A stretch of 64,000 bases of DNA, taken from contig OY282375.1 in the NCBI GenBank assembly GCA_958295825.1, positions 3,271,489 through 3,335,488 of the forward strand. Reading direction: 5' to 3'. Both the position numbers and the translations under genes were made by a program. This document shows, in pieces, positions 9,111 to 19,167 of the stretch. The notes beneath the pieces are model-generated. The model saw nothing but the letters and a program-made list of their open reading frames with translations. It made no database searches and was not told the origin of the DNA. This DNA is from an uncultured Candidatus Entotheonella sp. (GTDB lineage: Bacteria > Tectomicrobia > Entotheonellia > Entotheonellales > Entotheonellaceae). Position 1 is the stretch's first letter. Each line of letters opens with the position of its first letter.

Positions 9111-9581
9111 TCAGGGCGCGGGGGCGTCGGCGGTCTGCAACTGCTCGATGAGGATGTCGATTCGTGTTTCGTTCCGGATGACGCGGTCGTTGAGCTTGCG
9201 GAGTTCAGAGACATCTCTGACGAGGTCCTCGACGCGCCTGTCCTGGGCGTCGAAGCGCTGGTTGATGTACTTGTCCTGGGCGTCGAAGCGCTGGTTGATG
9301 TACTTGTCCTGGGCGTCGAAACGCTGGTTCACGGCGTCGAAACGCTGGTTGATCGATCTGTCCTGGGCGTCAAAGCGCTGGTTGATCGACCTGTCCTGGT
9401 CGTCGAAACGCTGGTCGATGTACCGGATCTGGTCGTCGATGCGCTGGTTGACGACGGTGAAGCCTTGCTGCATGGGTCTGACGACGCTGAATTGGATGAT
9501 GGCCGCGAAACCGCCGAGGACGGCAAGGGTCACCGTGATGGGACCTGCGTTGTCTTGGGTCCAGCGCCATATTTTCCGCAT
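9111..9581 (-). CDS. Array copy 14: longest member of the array
   Basis: 156 residues, rod pattern 11-11-11-7-11-11-11 with two consecutive DKY modules. GFTVVNQ as in copy 9, RRVEDL junction. Type A spacer upstream. Confidence 0.85.
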   Translation of the reverse strand: MRKIWRWTQDNAGPITVTLAVLGGFAAIIQFSVVRPMQQGFTVVNQRIDDQIRYIDQRFDDQDRSINQRFDAQDRSINQRFDAVNQRFDAQDKYINQRFDAQDKYINQRFDAQDRRVEDLVRDVSELRKLNDRVIRNETRIDILIEQLQTADAPAP

Positions 9582-9817
9582 ATATCCTCCGAAGTTTCAG
9601 GGTGGCGCAGGATTGTATCACGAACTGCGGGTATTTTGGCTTGCCTGGCACCGGCGGCTGCATCGGCGATGGCGCTTTGACAAGGATGCGGCCCGGCTTG
9701 GTGACAATGGCGGCTTACGCTTCGCTGACGCGACCTGCGTTTACGCCCCGAGGCGGGGGAAGGGAAAACGGGGGATGCGAACCCGCTTGTCGCCACAGGG
9801 TGGGGTTGCGGGCAGGT

Positions 9818-10231
9818 TCAGGGCGCGGGGGCGTCGGCGGTCTGCAACTGCTCGATGAGGATGTCGATTCGTGTTTCGTTCCGGATGACGCGGTCGTTGA
9901 GCTTGCGGAGTTCAGAGACATCTCTGACGAGGTCTTCGATGCGCCTGTCCTGGGCGTCGAAGCGCTGGTTCACGGCGTCGAAGCGCTGGTTCACGGCGTC
10001 GAAACGCTGGTTCACGGCGTCGAAGCGCTGGTTGATCGACCTGTCCTGGTCGTCGAAACGCTGGTCGATGTACCGGATCTGATCGTCGATGCGCTGGTTG
10101 ACGGCGGTGAAGCCTTGCTGCATGGGTCTGACGACGCTGAATTGGATGATGGCCGCGAAGCCGCCGAGGACGGCAAGGGTCACCGTGATGGGACCTGCGT
10201 TGTCTTGGGTCCAGCGCCATATTTTCCGCAT
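9818..10231 (-). CDS. Array copy 15: membrane-anchored modular coiled-coil protein
   Basis: 137 residues, rod pattern 11-11-7-7-7-11, the copy richest in heptads: three successive 7-residue modules. Type B spacer upstream. Confidence 0.85.
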   Translation of the reverse strand: MRKIWRWTQDNAGPITVTLAVLGGFAAIIQFSVVRPMQQGFTAVNQRIDDQIRYIDQRFDDQDRSINQRFDAVNQRFDAVNQRFDAVNQRFDAQDRRIEDLVRDVSELRKLNDRVIRNETRIDILIEQLQTADAPAP

Positions 10232-10461
10232 ATATCCTCCGAAGTTTCAGGGTGGCGCAGGATTGTATCACGAACTGCGAGTATTTTGGCTTGCATGGCA
10301 CCGGCGGCCGCATCGGCGATGGCGCTTTACGGGGGAGGACCCGCTGCGAAAATGGTGGGTTACGCTTCGCTGACGCGACCTGCGTTCAGGCCCCGAGGCG
10401 GGGGAAGGGGAAAACGGGGATGCAACCCGCTTGTCGCCACAGGGTGGGGTTGCGGACAGGT

Positions 10462-10854
10462 TCAGGGCGAGGGGGCGTCGGCGGTCTGCAACTGCTCGGT
10501 GAGGGTGTCGATTCGTGTTTCGTTCCGGATGACGCGGTCGTTGAGCTTGCGGAGTTCAGAGACATCTCTGACGAGGTCCTCGATGCGCCTGTCCTGGGCG
10601 TCGAAGCGCTGGTTCACGGCGTCGAAACGCTGGTTCACGGCGTCGAAGCGCTGGTTGATCGACCTGTCCTGGTCGTCGAAACGCTGGTCGATGTACCGGA
10701 TCTGATCGTCGATGCGCTGGTTGACGGCGGTGAAGCCTTGCTGCATGGGTCTGACGACGCTGAATTGGATGATGGCGGCGAAACCGCCGAGGACGGCGAG
10801 GGTCACCGTGATGGGACCTGCGTTGTCTTGGGTCCAGCGCCATATTTTCCGCAT
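10462..10854 (-). CDS. Array copy 16: promoter-proximal member
   Basis: 130 residues, rod pattern 11-11-7-7-11. It is the first unit in the direction of transcription, directly downstream of the rhomboid gene. Its -10-like element is TGATACAGT, one base off the other copies. The type A spacer ends at about 10984, where unique sequence begins, giving a sharp array boundary. Confidence 0.85.
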   Translation of the reverse strand: MRKIWRWTQDNAGPITVTLAVLGGFAAIIQFSVVRPMQQGFTAVNQRIDDQIRYIDQRFDDQDRSINQRFDAVNQRFDAVNQRFDAQDRRIEDLVRDVSELRKLNDRVIRNETRIDTLTEQLQTADAPSP

Positions 10855-11034
10855 ATATCCTCCGAAGTTTCAGGGTGGCGCAGGACTGTATCACGAACTG
10901 CGGGTATTTTGGCTTGCCTGGCACCGGCGGCTGCATCGGCGATGGCGCTTTGACAAGGATACGGCCCGGCTTGGTGACAATGGAGAAAAAACGTTCGGCT
11001 GTCCTTCCGCTCAGCTTTTGTCCGAACCCTTGGG

Positions 11035-11577
11035 TTACGCGCCTCGCAACCGGGCAGCCAGGACGCCTGAGAGCATCCCGAACAGGTGGCCTTCCCAAGA
11101 GATGAAGGAACGGTTGGGCAGCACGCCCCAGACAAGGCCGCCGTAGAGGAACAGGGTCAGCAGCGCCGTCAGGATGGCCCCGGTGCTGCGTTCGTACCAG
11201 CCGCGCGCCACCAGATAGCCGAAGTAGCCGAAGATCAGGCCGCTCGCCCCGACGTGGTAGGAAGCCCGCCCGAAGATCCACAACGCTGCCCCGCCGCACA
11301 GGATGACTATGAGGGAGACGCCCAGAAACACCCGTTTGCCCCGCAGGCCGACGAGGCTGCCGAGCACCAGGAAGGGAACGGTGTTGATCATCACGTGGCC
11401 CATACTGCCATGTATGAAGGGACTGAGCGGGATGCCGATCAGCCCTGCAAGGTGACGCGGCAGAATCCCCAGGCTGTCGAATTGACGGCCCGCAAGAGCG
11501 TTCACCACTTCCACCGCCCAGATGAGGCAGGCGGCGCCCAGAATCAGGGGAGCATTCGTCTTGAGTTGTTCAACCAT
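11035..11577 (-). CDS. Rhomboid-family intramembrane serine protease
   Basis: 180 residues, polytopic. The catalytic pattern is complete: GASG with the nucleophile Ser112 and GHLFG with His164, plus the upstream HGSMGHVMIN motif (His56 to Asn65) typical of rhomboid helix 2. Family function is cleavage of transmembrane helices within the inner membrane; the substrate cannot be read from the sequence. The gene starts 21 bp after the metG stop on the same strand, so it is probably co-transcribed with metG. It lies immediately upstream of the 16-gene array of single-span membrane proteins, so those are worth testing as substrates (inference from position only). Confidence 0.85.
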   Translation of the reverse strand: MVEQLKTNAPLILGAACLIWAVEVVNALAGRQFDSLGILPRHLAGLIGIPLSPFIHGSMGHVMINTVPFLVLGSLVGLRGKRVFLGVSLIVILCGGAALWIFGRASYHVGASGLIFGYFGYLVARGWYERSTGAILTALLTLFLYGGLVWGVLPNRSFISWEGHLFGMLSGVLAARLRGA

Positions 11578-11598
11578 GAGACAGTCCCCCTCTCCGAT

Positions 11599-13611
11599 TT
11601 ACCGTATCCGCTGCCCCGGCTGGCGCGGCTGAGCAAATTCCGCCACCACCACGTCCGTGCCGTCGGGTCCCGCCGCCAGCAGCATGCCCTCGCTGACGCC
11701 GAACCGCATGTTGCGGGGTTGCAGGTTGGCCACCACGATGACCTGCTTGCCCAGGAGGTCTCCGGGGGCATACGACTGCCGAATGCCGGCGAAAATGGTG
11801 CGTTGCTCGTTGCCGATATCGACCCTCAAGCGCAGCAGGCGATCCGCTCCCTCCACGGTCTCGGCCTGCAACACGGTAGCCACCCGCAGATCGACCCGGC
11901 TGAAGGCGTCAAGGTCGATCTCGGGTTCCAGCGCCTCCACCGGCGCCGCCGGGCGGGCGGGCGCAGCATCCAGGTTTTCCTTGCTGGCCTCCACCATGGC
12001 GTTGATCTGTCTGGCGTCCACCCGTTCGATCAGCCGCGTGAAGGCGCCGATCTCGTGCTCTTCCAGATCGAAGCGCGCCGCGTCGTCGAACAACAGCGGC
12101 TCGACGTGCAGGATCGCCTCCACGTCCGCGGCGTATTGCGGCAGCACCGGCTTGATGAGCGCCGCCACCGTGCGGCAGCAATTCACCGCGAACGTGCACA
12201 CCGCCTGCGCCGCCGGCGGGTTCTGCTTGACCAGCTCCCACGGCGCCGCGTCCTGGAAGTTCTTGTTGCCGATCTCCGCAATCGCCACGATTTCCTGCAC
12301 GGCGCGGTTGAATTCCATGCGTTCGTAGGACTCCCGCACCCGCGGCAGGCGCGCCCGGACGTCGTTGACGAGCGGCTTCACGTTGTCGTCGAGGCGCCCG
12401 AGCCGTCCCTCAAAGTGCCGGTTCACGAACGGCACCACACGGCTGACCAGGTTGGCGATCTTGTTCACCAATTCGGCATCGACGCGATGCACGAATTCCT
12501 CCAGATTGAGGTCGAGGTCGTCGACGCGGCCGTTGAGTTTGGCGGCGTAGTAGTAGCGCAGGTATTGCGGGTCGAGGTGATCGAGGTAGGTGCGCGCCGT
12601 GATGAAGGTGCCGCGCGTCTTGGACATCTTCTCGCCGTTGACGGTGAGAAAGCCGTGCACCAGCACCTTGCGCGGCAGCGTGTACCCGGCGCCGTGCAGC
12701 ATGGCGGGCCAGTACAGGGCGTGGAAATACGTGATGTCCTTGCCGACGACGTGGTAAATCGTCGCCTCCGGGTTGTGCCAATAGGCGTCAAAGTCGCGCC
12801 CCGTATCGCCACAGAACTTCTGCGTGGTGGCGATGTAGCCCACCGGCGCGTCGAGCCAGACATAAAAATACTTGTTGTCCTCGCCGGGGATTTTGAACCC
12901 GAAATAGGGGCCGTCGCGGCTCACGTCCCAATCCCGCAGCCCCTCGTTGATCCACGTTTCCAGGAAGCGCCGCACCTCCGGCTGCACCCGCCCCGGCGTG
13001 CCCATCCAGTCGCGCAGGAAGTCCTCGTAGGCGCTGATGGTGAAAAAGTAGTGGACCGATTCCCGCATCACCGGCGTGGCGCCGCACAGCACGCAGTGGG
13101 CGTCGCTGAGGTCGGTGGGGCTGTAGGTGGTGCCGCACGCCTCGCACACGTCGCCGTACTGCTCCGCCGCCTTGCAGTGGGGGCAGGTGCCGCGAATGAA
13201 GCGGTCGGGCAGAAAGCGGCCGTCTTGCTCGCAGTAGTATTGCGTTACGGGCCGCGTTACAATGTGGCCTTGCTCGCGCAGGCGCTCGAAGATGTACTCC
13301 GAATGGTGCTGGTTTTCCGGGCTGTTGGTGGTGTAGAAGCAATCGCAGGCGATGGAGAAATCGGCGAAGTCCCGCTGGTGCTCGACATAGTACGGTGCGA
13401 TGTATTCCTCCGGCGTCACCCCGGCGCGCCAGGCGTTGACCTCGATCGGCGTGCCGTGCGTATCGTCCGCGCACATGTACACGGCGTCTTGCCCCGTCAT
13501 CTTGAGAAAGCGCACCAGAATATCCGTCTGGATATATTCGAGAACGTGGCCGAGGTGAATGCTGCCATTGGCGTACGGCAGCGCGCTGGTAACGAGGACG
13601 GGAGCAGCCAT
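11599..13611 (-). CDS. metG: Methionyl-tRNA synthetase
   Basis: 670 residues from ATG at 13609-13611, chosen because AAAGGA lies 6 nt upstream and the protein then begins MAAPVLVTSALPYANG as in the family; a longer in-frame ATG 21 codons upstream has no such support. Class I signature SIHLGH near the N-terminus and KMSKTRG as the KMSKS loop. Zinc-knuckle cysteines (CPHC...CEAC...CVLC) lie in the connective domain, the MetG1 type. The C-terminal about 105 residues (from IDLDAFSRVDLRVA) form the EMAP/Trbp-type OB-fold tRNA-binding domain for dimerisation. It charges tRNA-Met in the cytoplasm and is divergent from rarA. Confidence 0.97.
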   Translation of the reverse strand: MAAPVLVTSALPYANGSIHLGHVLEYIQTDILVRFLKMTGQDAVYMCADDTHGTPIEVNAWRAGVTPEEYIAPYYVEHQRDFADFSIACDCFYTTNSPENQHHSEYIFERLREQGHIVTRPVTQYYCEQDGRFLPDRFIRGTCPHCKAAEQYGDVCEACGTTYSPTDLSDAHCVLCGATPVMRESVHYFFTISAYEDFLRDWMGTPGRVQPEVRRFLETWINEGLRDWDVSRDGPYFGFKIPGEDNKYFYVWLDAPVGYIATTQKFCGDTGRDFDAYWHNPEATIYHVVGKDITYFHALYWPAMLHGAGYTLPRKVLVHGFLTVNGEKMSKTRGTFITARTYLDHLDPQYLRYYYAAKLNGRVDDLDLNLEEFVHRVDAELVNKIANLVSRVVPFVNRHFEGRLGRLDDNVKPLVNDVRARLPRVRESYERMEFNRAVQEIVAIAEIGNKNFQDAAPWELVKQNPPAAQAVCTFAVNCCRTVAALIKPVLPQYAADVEAILHVEPLLFDDAARFDLEEHEIGAFTRLIERVDARQINAMVEASKENLDAAPARPAAPVEALEPEIDLDAFSRVDLRVATVLQAETVEGADRLLRLRVDIGNEQRTIFAGIRQSYAPGDLLGKQVIVVANLQPRNMRFGVSEGMLLAAGPDGTDVVVAEFAQPRQPGQRIR

Positions 13612-13768
13612 AGGCGGTCCTTTATCAAAGCTTGCTAGCCAGAAGCGGGGGATTGGGCGCTGAACGGACGCCACTATAGCCTATTTCGCCCCCCTGCGCA
13701 TGGGACGACGCGCCCTCCGGCGCGGCTTGCGGAATGCCCTGTTCATGCCCTTGACGAGGAGCCTCGGC

Positions 13769-16012
<2,244 letters not shown>

Positions 16013-16028
16013 TTCTGTGAGAGGAAGC

Positions 16029-16985
16029 ATGACGACGTATGCAATGCCGACGTGCAGCGGCCATCCGACCGAGTTGGACGCCGTGACCCCGGAACCCGAA
16101 GTGTTGCGGCAGGCCGGCGACCCCGCCAGGTGCGAACGCCGCATGCTGACCATCCACGCCCACCCCGACGACGAAGCCTCCAAGGGCGGCGGCAGCGCGG
16201 CGCGCTATGCGGCGGCCGGCGTCGGCGTGGTGCTCGTCTGCTGTACCGGCGGGGAGGCCGGCAGCATTCTCAATCCGGCGCTCGACCTGCCGGATGTCAA
16301 GGAACGCCTGCCGCAGGTGCGCCGCCAGGAGTTGATCGAGGCGACGGCCTACCTTGGCTATCAGCGCGTGTGGATGCTCGGCTACCAGGATTCCAACATG
16401 CCGGCGAGCAACGAGCCGGGCACCTTCGCGGCGGCGCCGCTCGACGAAACGGTGCGCGCCCTGGTGCGCCTCATCCGCCGCGAGCGGCCCCACGTCGTGG
16501 TGACCTATCCCGCCAACCAGCGCGGCTACCGACACCCCGATCATCTGCGGGTGCACGACGCGTCGATGCCCGCCTACAAGGCCGCCCGCGACCCGGCGTT
16601 TCATCCCGAGCTGGGCGAGCCGTGGGCGCCGCAGAAGCTGTACTACATCCTGTGGTCGCGTGCCAGCCTGGTGGCTCGCCACAAGGCGTTCGTGCAGCTT
16701 GGCCTGCCGTCGCCATTCAACCCCGCGCGCTGGAAGCGGCGCCGCTCCATGGATCATTTCCTGACCACCAAGGTGTTCGTTGGCGATCACTGGGAGCAGA
16801 CCCGCAACGCCCTGCGCGCCCACGCCACCCAGGTTGATCCCAACTCGCGGCACTGGTTCGGCCTGCCGCCAGAGGTGGACCGGACCGCTTACCCTTACGA
16901 CGACTACATCCTGGCCCGCAGCGCGGTGCGGACGAAGCTGCCGGAGGACGATCTCTTCGCCGGCGTCAATGGTGACCGTGCATAA
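16029..16985 (+). CDS. PIG-L/LmbE-family N-acetylglucosaminyl deacetylase-like hydrolase
   Basis: 318 residues from ATG 16029 (AGAGGA only 3 nt upstream; GTG at 16017 is an alternative). It has the zinc-binding motif AHPDDEASKGGG near residue 45 and a second ligand motif HPDH in YRHPDHLRVHDAS, both diagnostic of the LmbE/PIG-L fold, with QVRRQELIEATAYLG between. The length and C-terminal extension (about 300 residues, WKRRRSMDHFLTTK) recall mycothiol-conjugate amidase (Mca)/MshB-type members that hydrolyse amides of GlcN-linked compounds. The substrate is not determinable. It follows rarA by 16 bp and may be co-transcribed, although functionally unrelated. Confidence 0.85.
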   Translation: MTTYAMPTCSGHPTELDAVTPEPEVLRQAGDPARCERRMLTIHAHPDDEASKGGGSAARYAAAGVGVVLVCCTGGEAGSILNPALDLPDVKERLPQVRRQELIEATAYLGYQRVWMLGYQDSNMPASNEPGTFAAAPLDETVRALVRLIRRERPHVVVTYPANQRGYRHPDHLRVHDASMPAYKAARDPAFHPELGEPWAPQKLYYILWSRASLVARHKAFVQLGLPSPFNPARWKRRRSMDHFLTTKVFVGDHWEQTRNALRAHATQVDPNSRHWFGLPPEVDRTAYPYDDYILARSAVRTKLPEDDLFAGVNGDRA

Positions 16986-17012
16986 CGACGCGCCCCCGGC
17001 GTCGGCAGTAGA

Positions 17013-17042
17013 AGGTCGGATTACGCTTCGCTAATTCGACCT
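17013..17042. repeat. REP-like palindrome between convergent genes
   Basis: AGGTCGGATTA, loop CGCTTCGC, TAATTCGACCT: an 11-bp stem (one G-T wobble) between the PIG-L stop and the convergent NIPSNAP stop, so it could act as a bidirectional terminator. The core TTACGCTTCGCT followed by CGACCTGC recurs in most spacers of the 16-gene array, suggesting a dispersed palindromic element family in this genome. Confidence 0.65.
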
Positions 17043-17045
17043 GCA

Positions 17046-17699
17046 TCAGCGGGGCGAGTACGCCGTGCGGCGCAGGATACAGTGCCGGCTGGTGCGCACC
17101 AAGGCGCCGTCGGCCTCCGAGTCCGCCCGTGCCTTTTGCCAGTCCGGGTCGGCCAGAAACGCCGCGAAGCTCTTCTCGCGCGCCCCGAGGTCCGGGTGAC
17201 CCAGCAGATAGACCAGGCGGTTGCTGGTGCCCACGTCCTCGACCCAGTAGGCGATGTTGGCGATGCCGTGTTTCTCGAACAGTTTCAGGGTGTGGTTAGC
17301 GAAGCGGTCGTTCAGATCCGGCAACTTGCCCGGCATGGCGTCGTAGATGCGCAATTCCTGCACGTTGGAGTCGATCCGCGGCTCGGGCGAATACGGTGTC
17401 AGCCGCATGAAGGTATTCACCACCTGCGCCACGATGGGGCCGCCGGCCTCCGTCTGAGAGCGCACCTGTTGCCAGCCCGGATCGGCCTGGAAAGCGGCCC
17501 ACTTGGCCTCGCGGTCGGCCAGGCTGTCGAACGTCAGGATGTACGTCAGCCGGTTGCTGATGCCGATTTCGTCGGTCCAGAAACCCAGCATGCCGATGCC
17601 GTGCTTGCGGAAAAACCCCATGGTGTGGTCGGCGAAGCGCGCGTTCAGGGCCGCCAAGCGGCCCGGTACGGTGTAGTAGACACGTGATTCGTAGAGCAT
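17046..17699 (-). CDS. NIPSNAP-family protein with two tandem domains
   Basis: 217 residues from ATG 17699 (GAGGAGG 7 nt upstream; a longer in-frame start is unsupported). Two homologous halves of about 100 residues each start YESRVYYTVPGRLAALNARF and QELRIYDAMPGKLPDLNDRF and contain H-T-x-x-F-F/E-K-H-G-I and a GTSNRLVYLL/GISNRLTYIL strand, the NIPSNAP ferredoxin-like fold. The biochemical role of bacterial NIPSNAPs is not established; they often sit near catabolic genes. Convergent with the PIG-L gene. Confidence 0.9.
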   Translation of the reverse strand: MLYESRVYYTVPGRLAALNARFADHTMGFFRKHGIGMLGFWTDEIGISNRLTYILTFDSLADREAKWAAFQADPGWQQVRSQTEAGGPIVAQVVNTFMRLTPYSPEPRIDSNVQELRIYDAMPGKLPDLNDRFANHTLKLFEKHGIANIAYWVEDVGTSNRLVYLLGHPDLGAREKSFAAFLADPDWQKARADSEADGALVRTSRHCILRRTAYSPR

Positions 17700-17844
17700 T
17701 GACAGCCTCCTCTCGGGGAAATGTGCGGCCGGTAAGCCAACGTAAGCCTGTTTTACGACGTGGCGGTTCATCATATACTCGGGTCCGTACCTATGGAAGC
17801 GCCGCAAAGGCGCTTATGAAGCCATCAACGAAAGGAGTTTGAAC

Positions 17845-18333
17845 GTGTACAGGCAGTTGCAAGGAAAGCTGTTTTGGTCGGTAAGCCTGCTGGTTTTGGG
17901 AACCCTGGCCGTGCTGTGGCCTGTCACCTACGCGGTCGGCCAGCCCGAGGCGATCGAGGTGCGGGTGGAGACCGGCAGCCAGGATGGACACCTGCGGTTC
18001 GTACCGGACAAACTCCGGTTCCAGCGCGGCAAGTACTACAAACTGGTCGTCCACAACCCCAGTTCACAAGCGCATTACTTCACTTCGGACGGCCTGGCGA
18101 CGCGGGTCTACACGCGCAAAGTGGAATTCATCGACGGCAGCGGCAACACGGTAGCGGAGGTGCACGGCGACATCCGCGACATGGAATTGCTCCCTGGCGC
18201 CACCCTCGCCTGGTACTTCTATCCGATGACTAAGGGCAAGGGGTTACGCCTCTACTGCCATAAAGAGGGCCATACCGAGGCGGGGATGGTCGGCGAGGTC
18301 GAGATTTTCGGGCCGCCGCCATTCTCGAATTGA
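17845..18333 (+). CDS. Membrane-anchored cupredoxin-like copper protein
   Basis: 162 residues from GTG 17845, which has AAAGGAG 7 nt upstream; the in-frame TTG at 17839 is too close to that site. An N-terminal signal/anchor helix (LFWSVSLLVLGTLAVLWPVTYAV) is followed by a beta-sandwich. Type 1 copper ligands fit: a His in SSQAHYFTSDG and the C-terminal loop YCHKEGHTEAGM, giving Cys, His and Met with plastocyanin-like spacing. This suggests a periplasmic electron carrier or copper-binding protein. The partner is unknown; no oxidase genes are adjacent. Confidence 0.75.
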   Translation: MYRQLQGKLFWSVSLLVLGTLAVLWPVTYAVGQPEAIEVRVETGSQDGHLRFVPDKLRFQRGKYYKLVVHNPSSQAHYFTSDGLATRVYTRKVEFIDGSGNTVAEVHGDIRDMELLPGATLAWYFYPMTKGKGLRLYCHKEGHTEAGMVGEVEIFGPPPFSN

Positions 18334-18377
18334 ATCCAAGTGATCCAAAACGCGACGCGCGGATGAAGGGAGGCACG

Positions 18378-19160
18378 ATGAGACTGGCCGGCAGAATCGG
18401 CGTGGTGACGGCAGCGGGCTCCGGCATGGGGCGCGCCGGGGCGTTGCGTTTTTCACGGGAGGGGGCGTCCGTCGGCGTTGTGGACGTCAATACGGAAGCC
18501 GTTGAGCGCGTCGTAACGGAGATCGTCGAGGCGGGCGGGCGCGCAACGGGGATTGTCGCCGATCTGCGACGGGACGAAGACGCTCGCCGCATTATCGACG
18601 AGACCGCCGACGCCTTCGGCGGGCTCGACTTCGTTTGGAATCACGTCGGCCACCCTGGGCCGGCCGCGGTGGAAGGGGTGGATTGGGCGGCTTACGAGTT
18701 GGCCATGAACCTCAACGTGCGCTCGGTGATCGTGACGACGGAAGCCGCCATTCCCCGACTCAGGGAGCGGGGCGGCGGCGCCCTCCTTTTCACCGCCTCG
18801 GTGTCCGGGCTCATCGGCTCGCGCATGAGCCCTATTTACTCAGCCGCCAAATTCGGCGTCAACGGCTTCATGAAGGCGCTCGCGCTGCGGCTGGCGCCCG
18901 ATAACATTCGGGTGAATTCCATCTGCCCCGGTCCCATCGACACGCCCATGCTGCGCGTCTTCGTCAAGCGGCCAGACCAGAAGGGAACGGAGGACGCCGA
19001 CGTTGAGGAACTGATCTACCAGCGCCAAAGCCGGGTTCCCATGGGACGCCCCGGCAAGCCGGCAGAAATCGCCAATGCGGCCCTCTTTCTGTTGTCGGAC
19101 GAGGCATCGTTCGTAACCGGGGTGGCGCTGCCGGTCGACGGCGGCGCGACCGCGGGGTAG
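18378..19160 (+). CDS. Short-chain dehydrogenase/reductase (SDR)
   Basis: 260 residues from ATG 18378 preceded by GGGAGG; an upstream in-frame ATG at 18363 is less likely. Classical SDR: cofactor motif TAAGSGMGRAGA, Asp in VGVVDVNTEA favouring NAD(H), catalytic YSAAK (Tyr-x-x-x-Lys) with the Ser in TASVSGLIGS, and a C-terminal PVDGGATAG. The usual NNAG is replaced by NHVG in FVWNHVGHPG. Substrate unknown. It starts 44 bp after the cupredoxin gene on the same strand. Confidence 0.9.
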   Translation: MRLAGRIGVVTAAGSGMGRAGALRFSREGASVGVVDVNTEAVERVVTEIVEAGGRATGIVADLRRDEDARRIIDETADAFGGLDFVWNHVGHPGPAAVEGVDWAAYELAMNLNVRSVIVTTEAAIPRLRERGGGALLFTASVSGLIGSRMSPIYSAAKFGVNGFMKALALRLAPDNIRVNSICPGPIDTPMLRVFVKRPDQKGTEDADVEELIYQRQSRVPMGRPGKPAEIANAALFLLSDEASFVTGVALPVDGGATAG

Positions 19161-19167
19161 GCGTTTC

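Larger units (their letters stand above)
945..10984 (-). repeat. Tandem array of 16 paralogous genes for membrane-anchored modular coiled-coil proteins
   Basis: Sixteen head-to-tail units with start-to-start distances of 570-694 bp (mean about 641). Each holds one gene of 116-156 codons on the minus strand and a conserved spacer of about 230 bp. The 5' side of every unit (extended -10-like TGATACAAT, GGAGG, start, transmembrane segment) and the 3' side (C-terminal coil, stop and a conserved downstream GC-rich stretch) are nearly identical. The middle of each gene varies only by gain or loss of 33-nt and 21-nt modules. Spacers come in two alternatives: type A (around GTGACAATGG...AAGGATGCGGCC) and type B (around GGGGGAGGACCCGCTGCG). 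In coordinate order, units 2-16 read B,A,B,A,none,B,A,B,B,A,A,B,A,B,A, which suggests amplification of a two-gene unit. Unit 1, at the far 3' edge, is decayed. Both spacer types carry a TTACGCTTCGCT core also found in a palindrome at 17013-17042. Confidence 0.93.

Noticed and set aside
1435..10854. Homology of array proteins to Borrelia Bdr proteins
   Set aside because: Both are polymorphic repeat families with a membrane anchor, but the anchor is at the opposite end and no sequence motif is shared; only a design analogy.
945..10984. CRISPR array or satellite DNA
   Set aside because: The repeats are about 640 bp and encode conserved proteins with start signals; there are no short direct repeats with unique spacers.
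11086..13638. An 850-codon plus-strand frame
   Set aside because: Fully antisense to metG, which has complete catalytic motifs; His/Arg-rich shadow composition typical of GC-rich genes.
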